From an uncultured Mollicutes bacterium (GTDB lineage: Bacteria > Bacillota_I > Bacilli_A > RFN20 > CAG-826): a DNA stretch of 11,614 nt. The stretch is from NCBI GenBank assembly GCA_900549975.1, contig URQK01000047.1, forward strand, positions 1-11,614, given 5' to 3'. This document shows, one piece after another, positions 1 through 5,153 of this stretch. Under the pieces are notes generated by a model that was given only the letters and a program-made list of their open reading frames with translations, had not been told where the DNA came from and ran no database searches. The number at the start of each line of letters is the position of its first letter. The stretch's first letter is position 1. Made by a program: the position numbers and the translations under genes.

Positions 1-75
1 CAAATATATACAGAAGTGTCACCTAATAGAAAAAAAGAAGTATTAGAAAAGTATAATTATCGAAATAATTTATAA
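1..75 (+). CDS. Tyrosine recombinase/integrase, C-terminal end (partial)
   Basis: The first frame reads without interruption from base 1 to a TAA at 73-75, giving 24 residues that begin QIYTEVSPNRKKEVLEKYN. This resembles the extreme C-terminus of XerC/XerD/phage-integrase tyrosine recombinases, where a T-x-I-Y-T-H-V motif carries the nucleophilic tyrosine; here that would be Tyr3 of the fragment. The usual His after YT is replaced by Glu. A Lys/Glu-rich helix after the tyrosine is also typical. Such enzymes cut and rejoin DNA through a covalent phosphotyrosine. The rest of the gene lies outside the window. It converges on the surface-protein gene, with a hairpin terminator between them. The assignment rests on one short motif, so confidence is moderate. 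Confidence 0.6.
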   Translation, partial: QIYTEVSPNRKKEVLEKYNYRNNL

Positions 76-80
76 TTATG

Positions 81-113
81 AAAAAAAGCACATGAGTCTA
101 AACCCATGTGCTT
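81..113 (-). terminator. Intrinsic terminator of the surface-protein gene at 136-1881
   Basis: The arms 86-97 and 102-113 pair over about 12 positions (core AGCACATG/CATGTGCT, one G-T pair) around a 4-nt loop. On the minus strand the hairpin is followed by a run of seven T (81-87 read in reverse). It sits 22 bp after the stop codon of the minus-strand gene. It may also stop transcripts of the converging recombinase, although the plus-strand T run is weak. Confidence 0.85.
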
Positions 114-135
114 AGTAATTATTTTCTAAATTAAA

Positions 136-1881
136 TTATTTAGAGAATTTTTTCTTTTCAATAATATAGTAACCAGAGATTGTTACGATACCTAAGATTG
201 CAAATAATGCAATTAATGAAGTCTTATCATAACTATTGTTAGATGTGATAACTACGCCTGAAGTAGATTCTCCAGTTGTATTAGCTTTTTTGTTATAAAC
301 AAGTTGCATATAAGCCATTCTTTCCGCTAATGTTGTTGTTTCATCAACTGCACTATTAGCAACATCAGCATTTTTAGCAATTAATGCATCGTATTCATCA
401 AGCATTGCTTTAAGTTCTTCAGCAGATGCATTACATAAATCAAATGCTTTTACTTTAGCAACAAATACATTGGTTGTAGTTTCCACTTTTGTAATAACGC
501 CTTGAATTTGTGGATTGCTGTTATAGATTGTAACTACCACATTCATAGTAATTATATCGCCTTCAACACAAGCATTTTTAAAGTTTTTTCCAGAATACCA
601 TTTACCTGTATAATAGCCATTACCAGAATCAGTTAAATCTAGTTTTGTTGCATCTTTAGTAGCACCATATACATAAATTTTCTTCGAAGAATCTTCTAAA
701 TCAAGTAAATCAAAATTTCCATAAGATGTATTAACAATATTAGAAACTTTACCTTTTACAGATACTACAGTATTATCAACAGCAGTTTTTTCCATTAAAC
801 TTGCTATGGTTACCTCAGAAATTACTGGTTCAACTTTAACAACAAAGTTAATAGAATCCTCATATATATTTGTGTTACTATCCATTACATTCAATGTTAT
901 AGTTGCATTTCCAAGTCCCATTGCAAGCCATGCACCAGTATTAGTATCGACCATAATGACATCATCATTGGATGACTTCCATTCAACGCCTCCAGCAGTA
1001 ATATCTTTACCACTAGAGTCCTTAAATGTATAACTAAATTTTCCTTCATCACTTACTTGTGCTGAAGTTTTATCAGCAACTATAGATAAAACATATTCTA
1101 ATGTTTTAATACCTTCAACAACAATTTCTTTGCCGCCGTAACTTCCAGTAACTGATGTTGCACCAGAAGTAATTGTAGGCCATGTTACTTTACTTGTAAC
1201 ATCTTCAGAAGTACCATCATCATAATTTGCTGTAATTGTTAAACCATTTGGATCAAATGTTTCTCCAACTTGGTATGCTGTTTTTTTCAATGTACCAGAT
1301 TGTGTTAATGATTTGATAGTTTTAGAAGCTGCTTCCTCAATTCCAATCTTAAACTGAATTTGAGAATTCTTGCTGTTTGTTACTTGATATCTAAAATATT
1401 GTGCATTTTCTGGTAAACTTGAAGTGACATCATAAACATTATCAACAGTTGACAGTGTGCTTGTATAATTGTAACTAGCCGGCGAACTAGTGATAGGAGA
1501 AGTACTAAAAGAGAGTCCAACTGAAACTGCTGCACTTGCACCTTTATTCGCATAAATTTTGAAAGAATTGATTTTTTCACCAAGAGGTGTTTTGTTGTAA
1601 ATATATGCGCCACTTTTTCCAATCAAAATTGCACTATTAGTAAATTTGTTTGTTCCTGCAGAAGCTTGTGCTTTCGCTCCTTTAGAAAAAACATAAGTTA
1701 CACCATCAATGGTAAACTCGGTGTCTTTAGTTGTTGCCGCAGAACCTAAAACGCTTCCGTCTACAATTAATTCTTTTGTAGCAGCCTTAACTTCTTTAGT
1801 ATCACTATTACCAACTAAACCAGCACCTAAAACAAGAGCTAATGAAGCAAATAATAATGAAGCTTTTTTAATTGTTTTCAT
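136..1881 (-). CDS. Secreted multi-domain surface protein with Ig-like and OB-fold domains and C-terminal membrane anchor
   Basis: A 581-aa exported protein of unknown specific role. Residues 1-34 form a signal peptide (Lys-rich start, hydrophobic core, likely cleavage near VKAA). Residues 36-183 look all-beta and may be a carbohydrate-binding-like fold. Residues 188-258 match a bacterial Ig-like Big_3-type domain (VGETFDPNGLTITANYDDGT). Residues 263-350 look like a Big_2-type Ig domain (WKSSNDDVIMVD...G.ATIT). Residues 355-467 resemble the OB-fold found in other gut Firmicute surface proteins (YGNFDLLD...IYVYG...GDIITMNVVVTIYNSNPQIQ). Residues 474-532 are helical, and 555-574 form one membrane segment followed by EKKKFSK. 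There is no LPXTG motif, so anchoring is probably by the membrane helix. Adhesion or polysaccharide binding is inferred from the domains only. The gene is monocistronic, between its own terminator and a long leader. The C-terminus is paralogous to that of the protein at 5154-6965. Confidence 0.85.
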   Translation of the reverse strand: MKTIKKASLLFASLALVLGAGLVGNSDTKEVKAATKELIVDGSVLGSAATTKDTEFTIDGVTYVFSKGAKAQASAGTNKFTNSAILIGKSGAYIYNKTPLGEKINSFKIYANKGASAAVSVGLSFSTSPITSSPASYNYTSTLSTVDNVYDVTSSLPENAQYFRYQVTNSKNSQIQFKIGIEEAASKTIKSLTQSGTLKKTAYQVGETFDPNGLTITANYDDGTSEDVTSKVTWPTITSGATSVTGSYGGKEIVVEGIKTLEYVLSIVADKTSAQVSDEGKFSYTFKDSSGKDITAGGVEWKSSNDDVIMVDTNTGAWLAMGLGNATITLNVMDSNTNIYEDSINFVVKVEPVISEVTIASLMEKTAVDNTVVSVKGKVSNIVNTSYGNFDLLDLEDSSKKIYVYGATKDATKLDLTDSGNGYYTGKWYSGKNFKNACVEGDIITMNVVVTIYNSNPQIQGVITKVETTTNVFVAKVKAFDLCNASAEELKAMLDEYDALIAKNADVANSAVDETTTLAERMAYMQLVYNKKANTTGESTSGVVITSNNSYDKTSLIALFAILGIVTISGYYIIEKKKFSK

Positions 1882-1905
1882 AAATTATTTAAAATTTCCT
1901 TTCTT
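1882..1905 (-). promoter_or_regulatory. Unusual, widely spaced Shine-Dalgarno leader of the first surface-protein gene
   Basis: On the minus strand, GAAAGGAAATTTTAAATAATTTATG places the AAAGGA core (1897-1902) about 15 nt from the ATG, which is wider than the usual 6-9 nt. The spacer carries short complementary arms (AAATT/AATTT), and folding them would bring the Shine-Dalgarno closer to the start. Almost the same leader precedes the second surface-protein gene at 6966-6984. Confidence 0.6.
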
Positions 1906-1997
1906 AACTTTTTTAATTCTTAATTTTTGAAAATAGATGTAAGAGTTTCTATGTTTTAATTTTCTTTTGGTTTAGATGATATTTGAGATCAATCGGT

Positions 1998-2015
1998 ATC
2001 TTAAATTATTAAGAT
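1998..2015. repeat. Perfect inverted repeat in the leader of the first surface-protein gene
   Basis: The arms ATCTTAA (1998-2004) and TTAAGAT (2009-2015) flank a 4-nt centre. It lies about 120-135 nt upstream of the start codon on the minus strand. No T run follows, so it does not look like a terminator. It could be an operator or a stabilising hairpin in the 5' UTR. Confidence 0.4.
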
Positions 2016-2045
2016 CACTTTAGGTTTTATGCCTATAAATCATAA

Positions 2046-2059
2046 AGAAAAACTCATAG
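2046..2059 (-). promoter_or_regulatory. Leader block shared by both surface-protein genes (copy 1)
   Basis: On the minus strand this reads CTATGAGTTTTTCT and is identical over 14 bp to 7042-7055 upstream of the second surface-protein gene. In both copies a TTTATAG follows shortly downstream. At the second gene the block begins 4 nt after a good -10 box, so it probably lies at the transcription start. The first gene shows only a weak -10 (TAGAAA) at the matching position and no convincing -35. A 13-nt inverted repeat, TAGAAA-T-TTTCTA (2057-2069), overlaps this copy. Confidence 0.4.
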
Positions 2060-2204
2060 AAATTTTCTACATTCAAATAATATCACATTATTTTAAGTTT
2101 ACTTTTTTGTTAGTTAGTAGATAAAAACATCTATTAATCCCCACTATTTCAGTAGCGCTCCCACCAACAATTGCTTAAAAACCATGCTAAAATTAATCTG
2201 TGAA

Positions 2205-2312
2205 ATGCATATAATAATTAAAATATTTAATTACTCATTTGATAATAATATTTTATCAGTGGGTATTGCTTATGCGGTTGTTTTATACACAGATGTGTCT
2301 TGGGCTAAATAA
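2205..2312 (+). other. Doubtful 35-codon reading frame
   Basis: An ATG at 2205 opens 35 codons to TAA at 2310-2312, ending in the sequence VLYTDVSWAK. No ribosome binding site precedes it (the upstream bases are AATCTGTGAA). The C-terminal half reads like ordinary protein rather than random AT-rich translation, so this may be the tail of a lost gene. I recognise no family. It could equally be chance. Confidence 0.15.
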
Positions 2313-2353
2313 ATAACAATTTAATCACTAGTTTTGTTAGAAACAAAAAGTAA

Positions 2354-2564
2354 AAAGTAAAAAAGGACAAAAAAAGTTTTACTGTTCCTGCAGCGCTTAA
2401 GAAATTGGATGACATTGAATTTTTATTAAACATTGATGAAAAATATGTACTAGATAGTTCATTAACTCAAAAGCAGAAAAGAATATGCGATAGATTAGGG
2501 GGTTATACTCTATAGTTTTGGTAAAATAAATAATGAATTATCGTCTTTAGTTACACTTAAATGA
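2354..2564 (+). pseudogene. Unidentified gene remnant, probably frameshifted
   Basis: The frame from 2354 to TAG at 2513-2515 is open for 53 codons and reads like real protein (ALKKLDDIEFLLNIDEKYVL then LTQKQKRICDRLGG), but it has no ATG and no ribosome binding site. If the frame shifts at the five-G run (2498-2502), it continues as ILYSFGKINNELSSLVTLK to a TGA at 2562-2564. The simplest reading is the degraded end of a gene that once lay upstream of the RloAB pair. I do not recognise the family, and a chance open frame in AT-rich DNA cannot be excluded. Confidence 0.3.
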
Positions 2565-2642
2565 AAAGTTGACGTCGTATAATTAAATTCGCCGGCTAAC
2601 AATATGTTTTTGCAAAAAAAATACAAAAACAATGTTTAAGCG

Positions 2643-2672
2643 TTGACTTGTTGCATATAATAGTAATAAAAT
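2643..2672 (+). promoter_or_regulatory. Promoter of the rloA-rloB pair
   Basis: TTGACT (2643-2648) and TAAAAT (2667-2672) are 18 bp apart, a good sigma-A-type match. A perfect TATAAT at 2656-2661 lies between them but has no -35 at the right distance. The transcript would start about 20 nt before the strong Shine-Dalgarno AAGGGGG (2684-2690), which is 7 nt from the ATG at 2698. Confidence 0.6.
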
Positions 2673-2697
2673 AATAGTGTTTTAAGGGGGATGCTTT

Positions 2698-3996
2698 ATG
2701 TTAGTTAATTTTAAATTCAAGAATTTTAAATCGTTTTATAATGAAAATGATTTAAGCTTACAAGCAACAAAAGATGATGAGTTAAAAGAAATCAATACTT
2801 TTGATGTTGATGAAAGGTTATTTAACAAGACAGAAGAACATGAGCTACTAAAATCGGCAATAATATTTGGTGGAAATGCATCAGGAAAATCAAATGTTAT
2901 AAAGGGACTAACATATATGTATAATGTTGTAAGATTATCTTCAGCTCAGCAGTTTTCAAATTTTGTAAAATCAAATGCTTATTATGCATTTTATGAAAAT
3001 GCATATAATGAGCCATCATTATATGAAGTTGAAATAATTAAAAATGGTAATTTGTATAAGTATGGTTTTACTATATTACATGAAAAAATTGAAAAAGAAT
3101 GGCTATATAAAAGAAATGTAAGAACTTCCGTTGTATTCGAAAGAACTGGAAATAAAATAAAACTAACTGGAAATGAAAATTTAGAGTCATTAATCAATGT
3201 TCCTGAAACAACATTATTTATATCTATAGGCGCTAATTTCAATTTATCAATATCTAATTATTTAAAAGATGTTATAGATTGGTTTAATAATTTAATTATA
3301 GTATTTGAAAATAATGTAAATTCTTTAGATATATATTCAGTAGAAAATCAAAAATATAAAAATGCGGCAATAGAAATATTAAATAAAGCTGATATTGGTA
3401 TAAAGAATATGAACGTTGTAAAAGATAAAGTTACGGATTTAAAAGACTTATATGCTGTTTTAGCTTTTAATATGCAACTTCAAACAAATCCAAGCAAGTA
3501 TGGACAATTAAAACAAGAAAATGAAAATATGTACAACATTGATTTAGATACACAATTTGATGTGTATAATGATAAGAATAAAAAAGTTGCGACAAAAGAT
3601 GTTATGCTATTTAAAGATAGAGGATTTCACTCAGAAGGAACTATTAGACTTTTATGCTATTTAGGCTATATTTTAGCGGCATTGGATAAAGGTAAGGTAA
3701 TACTTATTGATGAGATAGATTCAAAATTACATTTTTTAGTTGCGGACTACTTACTAAAAATGTTTAATTCCATAGATAAGAATCCAAACAATGCGCAATT
3801 AATATGTACAGCGCATAATGTAATGCTTATGGATGATGATTTAAGAAGAGATCAAATATACTTTACCAGTAAAGATAAGTATGGTGTTAGTTCTCTTGTT
3901 TCACTTGCAGATTATAAAGGTGTTAGAAAAAATGATTTGTTTAGTAAAAAATACTTGGCAGGATTTTATGCAAAACTGCCTAATTTAAATAGGTAG
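2698..3996 (+). CDS. rloA: RloA/AbiLi-like AAA family ATPase (ABC-type, SMC-like P-loop)
   Basis: A 432-aa cytoplasmic ATP-binding protein. The N-terminus LVNFKFKNFKSFYNENDLSL is the usual opening of AAA_15/AAA_21 ATPases related to the OLD and RecF families. Walker A is GGNASGKS (58-65). An ABC signature-like SEGT lies at 312-315, Walker B is VILIDEID (334-341, D338/E339), and the switch histidine is in AHN (372-374). The middle section (about 75-300) is divergent, as is usual when it carries the partner-specific function. A RloB-type gene starts 7 bp after its stop, so the two are almost certainly one operon. ATPase plus RloB is the arrangement of RloA/RloB genes known from hsd loci and of AbiL-type abortive infection systems. 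The inferred role is an NTP-driven sensor that controls the RloB effector. The start is fixed by AAGGGGG at 7 nt. RloA versus AbiLi is a naming matter. Confidence 0.8.
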   Translation: MLVNFKFKNFKSFYNENDLSLQATKDDELKEINTFDVDERLFNKTEEHELLKSAIIFGGNASGKSNVIKGLTYMYNVVRLSSAQQFSNFVKSNAYYAFYENAYNEPSLYEVEIIKNGNLYKYGFTILHEKIEKEWLYKRNVRTSVVFERTGNKIKLTGNENLESLINVPETTLFISIGANFNLSISNYLKDVIDWFNNLIIVFENNVNSLDIYSVENQKYKNAAIEILNKADIGIKNMNVVKDKVTDLKDLYAVLAFNMQLQTNPSKYGQLKQENENMYNIDLDTQFDVYNDKNKKVATKDVMLFKDRGFHSEGTIRLLCYLGYILAALDKGKVILIDEIDSKLHFLVADYLLKMFNSIDKNPNNAQLICTAHNVMLMDDDLRRDQIYFTSKDKYGVSSLVSLADYKGVRKNDLFSKKYLAGFYAKLPNLNR

Positions 3997-4003
3997 GTAC
4001 AAA

Positions 4004-4624
4004 ATGGGTAGAAATCAAAAAAAGTTACAAGTTAGAAATAGATTTTATATTCTAACAAATGGAAAAGAGACTGAAAAAAACTATTTTGATTTGATTAAAT
4101 GCAAAAAAAGCATTTATGATGTTAGAATTGAATATCACAACGATTCGCCATATAAATTGGTGAAACATGGTACAACTTTATGTGACGCCAACCAAGTTTG
4201 GTGTGTATTTGATATAGATAATACTATGGATGAGAAATCTTTAATTCCTGCTCTCGAATTAGCAAGTGAAAGTAATGTTCAAATTGCATTTTCTAATATG
4301 GCGTTTGAAGTATGGCTTTTATCACATTTTGATAAAATCGAACGAAATATGGATAACAAACAACTAATTCGAGAAATGAATAATCTATTAAAAAAGAAAT
4401 TAAGTCTTGATCTAGAATATGATAAAGCCGATAAAGACTTATTAAAGAAATATTTTATCCCCTCTTATAAAACCGCTACGGAAAACGCAAAAATTGTTCA
4501 TCAAAAATATATTGCAGCACATGAAAAGAAATATCACGGAAATAAAGACTATAGAATATGGGAATGGAATTCCTGTACAAATGTTTATAAACTAATTGAA
4601 GCATTACAACTAACAAAAGTATAG
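4004..4624 (+). CDS. rloB: RloB-family protein (Toprim-like putative nuclease effector)
   Basis: A 206-aa protein with the marks of the RloB family (PF13707). These are an N-terminal NGKETEKNYF (19-28; the family has EG.xTE.xYF, with Glu22 or Glu24 as the likely acidic residue), CVFDIDN (67-73) giving a DxD pair Asp70/Asp72, and SNMAFEVWLLSHF (97-109), which corresponds to the SNPxFExWLLxHF box of RloB. The acidic residues fit a Toprim-like metal site, so nucleolytic action on DNA or RNA is inferred; no activity is shown here. The length is normal for the family and the gene looks intact. It follows the ATPase by 7 bp and uses AGGTAGG as its ribosome binding site, part of which overlaps the upstream stop. 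This supports tightly coupled synthesis. PARIS AriB (DUF4435) is an alternative, but the SN..FE.WLL.HF box favours RloB. Confidence 0.82.
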   Translation: MGRNQKKLQVRNRFYILTNGKETEKNYFDLIKCKKSIYDVRIEYHNDSPYKLVKHGTTLCDANQVWCVFDIDNTMDEKSLIPALELASESNVQIAFSNMAFEVWLLSHFDKIERNMDNKQLIREMNNLLKKKLSLDLEYDKADKDLLKKYFIPSYKTATENAKIVHQKYIAAHEKKYHGNKDYRIWEWNSCTNVYKLIEALQLTKV

Positions 4625-4700
4625 AAAGATAAGAACTCATAAAATTAATAGAAGAAGTATTTTATCGCTTATTGTTAATAAAAAATGTGCATTGTGCTAG

Positions 4701-4780
4701 AAGTTTATTTTATTTGATAAAACTTGTATTTATAGTAATTTTAATGCAAACTTGTAAATATTTGATACAATGTATATTAT
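4701..4780 (+). promoter_or_regulatory. Promoter and possible operator of the HigA-like gene
   Basis: TTGTAA (4752-4757) and TATTAT (4775-4780) are 17 bp apart, about 20 nt before the ATG. Around the promoter, AAACTTGTA occurs twice in the same orientation (4720-4728 and 4748-4756) and ATTTGATA occurs twice (4712-4719 and 4760-4767). An inverted pair AAGTTT/AAACTT spans 4701-4725. Repeats overlapping a promoter in front of a helix-turn-helix gene suggest autorepression. Confidence 0.5.
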
Positions 4781-4802
4781 TGAATGAAAAGAGGAATTGT
4801 TT

Positions 4803-5060
4803 ATGACTAAAAATGTAATTGCAATACCACCAGGATATACAATTGAAGAACAACTTAATGAAAATCAATTAACACAAAAAGAATTTGCTAAATTAATGGA
4901 ATTATCAGAGAATAGTGTCAACGCATTAATTAGTGGGCAAATGTTATTATCAACAGATATTGCAACCAAATTAGAAAAAGTTCTAGGTATGCCTGCACAA
5001 TTTTGGTTAAATTTAGAAACAATATATAGAGAAAAGATTGAACAAATTAATAAAATATAA
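4803..5060 (+). CDS. higA: HigA/VapI-like XRE-family antitoxin, orphan
   Basis: An 85-aa helix-turn-helix protein. IPPGYTIEEQLNENQLTQKE leads into a classic XRE domain (about 18-70; QKEFAKLMELSENSVNALISG), followed by the family hallmark MPAQFWLNLETIYRE (63-77). This is the HigA type of plasmid-maintenance antidote, which binds DNA and normally neutralises HigB. It ends directly after the FWLNLE..Y box, whereas many relatives continue into an ImmA/IrrE-like domain. No HigB-sized frame fits in the 178 bp upstream and none follows, so it is an orphan. It has its own promoter and the ribosome binding site GAGG at 4791-4794, 8 nt before ATG 4803; a longer TTG start at 4797 would overlap that site. 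It may act as a regulator of itself or of the adjacent rloAB genes, which is inference. Confidence 0.8.
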   Translation: MTKNVIAIPPGYTIEEQLNENQLTQKEFAKLMELSENSVNALISGQMLLSTDIATKLEKVLGMPAQFWLNLETIYREKIEQINKI

Positions 5061-5083
5061 GTTTAACTATAATTTAAGTATTA

Positions 5084-5146
5084 AAAAACACATGGAATTT
5101 TACTTATTTAAAAGTAAGAATTATTTATAAAACCATGTGTTTTTTT
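5084..5146. terminator. Bidirectional compound terminator between higA and the second surface-protein gene
   Basis: A perfect 13-bp outer stem joins AAAAAACACATGG (5084-5096) and CCATGTGTTTTTT (5133-5145). Flanking A and T runs make it work in both directions. A second hairpin sits inside the loop (TACTT at 5101-5105 with AAGTA at 5112-5116, extended by the flanking AATT-type bases). It serves the plus-strand HigA gene (stop 24 bp away) and the minus-strand surface-protein gene (stop 8 bp away). The CACATGG core is shared with the terminator at 81-113. Confidence 0.9.
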
Positions 5147-5153
5147 AATCTAA

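Larger units (their letters stand above)
1882..2697. other. Gene-poor intergenic region of about 800 bp
   Basis: The left part is the long leader of the minus-strand surface-protein gene, including the 14-bp block shared with the other surface-protein gene (2046-2059) and two inverted repeats (1998-2015 and 2057-2069). The middle holds a doubtful 35-codon reading frame (2205-2312) and three A-rich copies of a GTAAAAA-like motif near 2346-2366. These are followed by an open stretch that looks like a gene remnant (2354-2564). The right end carries the promoter of the ATPase gene. No complete gene, tRNA or rRNA is visible. Confidence 0.7.

Noticed and set aside
541..640. LPXTG-type sortase signal in the surface proteins
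   Set aside because: Neither protein contains LPXTG or a close variant; the C-terminal motif before the helix is N.YDK(T/S)S.
2698..4624. Reading the ATPase plus Toprim-like pair as a PARIS (AriA/AriB) system
   Set aside because: The second protein has the RloB-type SN..FE.WLL.HF box rather than features I would expect of DUF4435, so RloAB/AbiL is the better call. A profile search would settle it.
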